Source of the DNA: Actinobacteria bacterium UBA7422
GTDB lineage: Bacteria > Actinomycetota > Actinomycetes > S36-B12
Direction: 5' to 3'
Assembly: GCA_002469525.1 (NCBI GenBank)
Contig: DKME01000154.1
Location: forward strand, 16,894-29,412
Length of the DNA: 12,519 nucleotides
Shown here: in pieces, positions 12,240 through 12,519 of the stretch
Position numbering within the stretch: the stretch's first letter is position 1
Layout of the letters: every line of letters starts with the position of its first letter
Translations under genes and position numbers: made by a program
The notes under the pieces: generated by a model
Databases searched by the model: none
The model's input: the letters and a program-made list of their open reading frames with translations, nothing else
Told to the model about the DNA's origin: nothing

Positions 12240-12519
12240 ACGATCACGCAGTCCTTGGAGTTGCGCATTTAGCTCAGCAGGAACCCGGTCACCAAACTCG
12301 GCGTAGTACTCCTTGGTCAAGTCAGTTTCAGCCAACCATGAATCAGCATTCACTGCAAAAAGTTCAGCCATCTGGTCTTGTGTCAAATCCAGCCCGTCTG
12401 TGTTGAGCGCGCCGGGTGCAGGAATACGACCGATTGGCGTGTCTACTGCCTCGGCCTTGTCGCTGAGTCGGTTTACAATCCACTCGAGTACACGCGCATT
12501 TTCACCGAATCCGGGCCAG
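12213..12519 (-). CDS. pckG: Phosphoenolpyruvate carboxykinase (GTP), C-terminal part
   Basis: The last 102 codons of a gluconeogenic enzyme that makes phosphoenolpyruvate from oxaloacetate and GTP; the 5' part lies beyond the window. The visible piece begins in the hallmark WPGFGENARVLEWIV nucleotide-site segment, continues with TPIGRIPAPGALNTDGLDL and ends with the helical KEYYAEFGDRVPAELNAQL typical of the GTP-dependent family. The frame is open from the window edge to the TGA at 12215-12213. The last nine codons overlap the 3' end of the carbamoyltransferase gene, and no terminator is visible between the two convergent genes. Confidence 0.92.
   Translation of the reverse strand, partial: WPGFGENARVLEWIVNRLSDKAEAVDTPIGRIPAPGALNTDGLDLTQDQMAELFAVNADSWLAETDLTKEYYAEFGDRVPAELNAQLQGLRDRLGESGNQN

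Noticed and set aside
1..12519. CRISPR array, toxin-antitoxin pair, transposon ends or prophage genes
   Set aside because: No regularly spaced direct repeats with unique spacers, no transposase or integrase motifs and no small toxin-like gene pairs were found on either strand.

Overview
This window comes from an actinobacterium of moderate G+C (roughly low 50s percent, judged by eye). The evidence is a WhiB-family iron-sulfur regulator, DUF3039 and DUF2017 proteins (both essentially actinobacterial), an actinobacterial-type clpS-DUF2017 pair close to murI, and a GTP-type PEP carboxykinase. The moderate G+C and tight gene packing would suit an aquatic, streamlined lineage (for example Nanopelagicales or Luna-type Microbacteriaceae), but nothing here fixes the genus. 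No rRNA, tRNA, CRISPR array, insertion sequence or prophage is visible. No gap between genes exceeds about 110 bases.

Layout. Bases 1-787 (minus) are murI, cut at its 3' end by the window edge. Bases 895-1308 (plus) are a small four-helix membrane protein with its own Shine-Dalgarno site and a strong terminator, lying head-to-head with murI. Bases 1380-2222 (minus) are clpS followed by DUF2017. Divergent from clpS is a 575-residue class-V PLP enzyme (2281-4008). It runs tail-to-tail, 5 bases apart, into a secreted GH18 glycosidase (4014-5828, minus). Upstream of the glycosidase, on the same strand, are an IclR-type regulator (5908-6549) and then an HdeD-like membrane protein (6620-7192), separated by a perfect 15-bp-stem terminator. 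Bases 7296-9851 (minus) are a complete polar-amino-acid ABC importer: binding lipoprotein, then permease, then ATPase. Bases 9950-10225 (minus) are DUF3039, divergent from a thioredoxin (10331-10708), which is followed by a WhiB3/WhiD-like regulator and ornithine carbamoyltransferase, all plus strand. The window closes with the C-terminal part of pckG on the minus strand, whose coding sequence overlaps the end of the carbamoyltransferase gene by 27 bases.

Themes. Cell-envelope functions (murI, GH18, HdeD-like protein), protein turnover (clpS), amino-acid uptake and metabolism (ABC importer, carbamoyltransferase) and redox or iron-sulfur biology (thioredoxin, WhiB, cysteine-rich DUF3039) sit side by side. 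They form short transcription units rather than one pathway.

The most distinctive content is regulatory. (1) A perfect 10+4+10 inverted repeat of CsoR/CstR type covers the -10 box and abuts the thioredoxin ATG. (2) A 17-bp tandem repeat lies in the DUF3039 promoter. (3) A 32-base palindrome with one mismatched pair lies inside the DUF3039 coding sequence. (4) Palindromes sit in the core promoters of the GH18 gene and the ABC importer. (5) A recurrent layout, a TANNNT box 5-7 bases before a start codon without a Shine-Dalgarno site, points to leaderless mRNAs. I do not see a large undescribed multi-gene system. The divergent DUF3039-thioredoxin control region is the best candidate for new biology.
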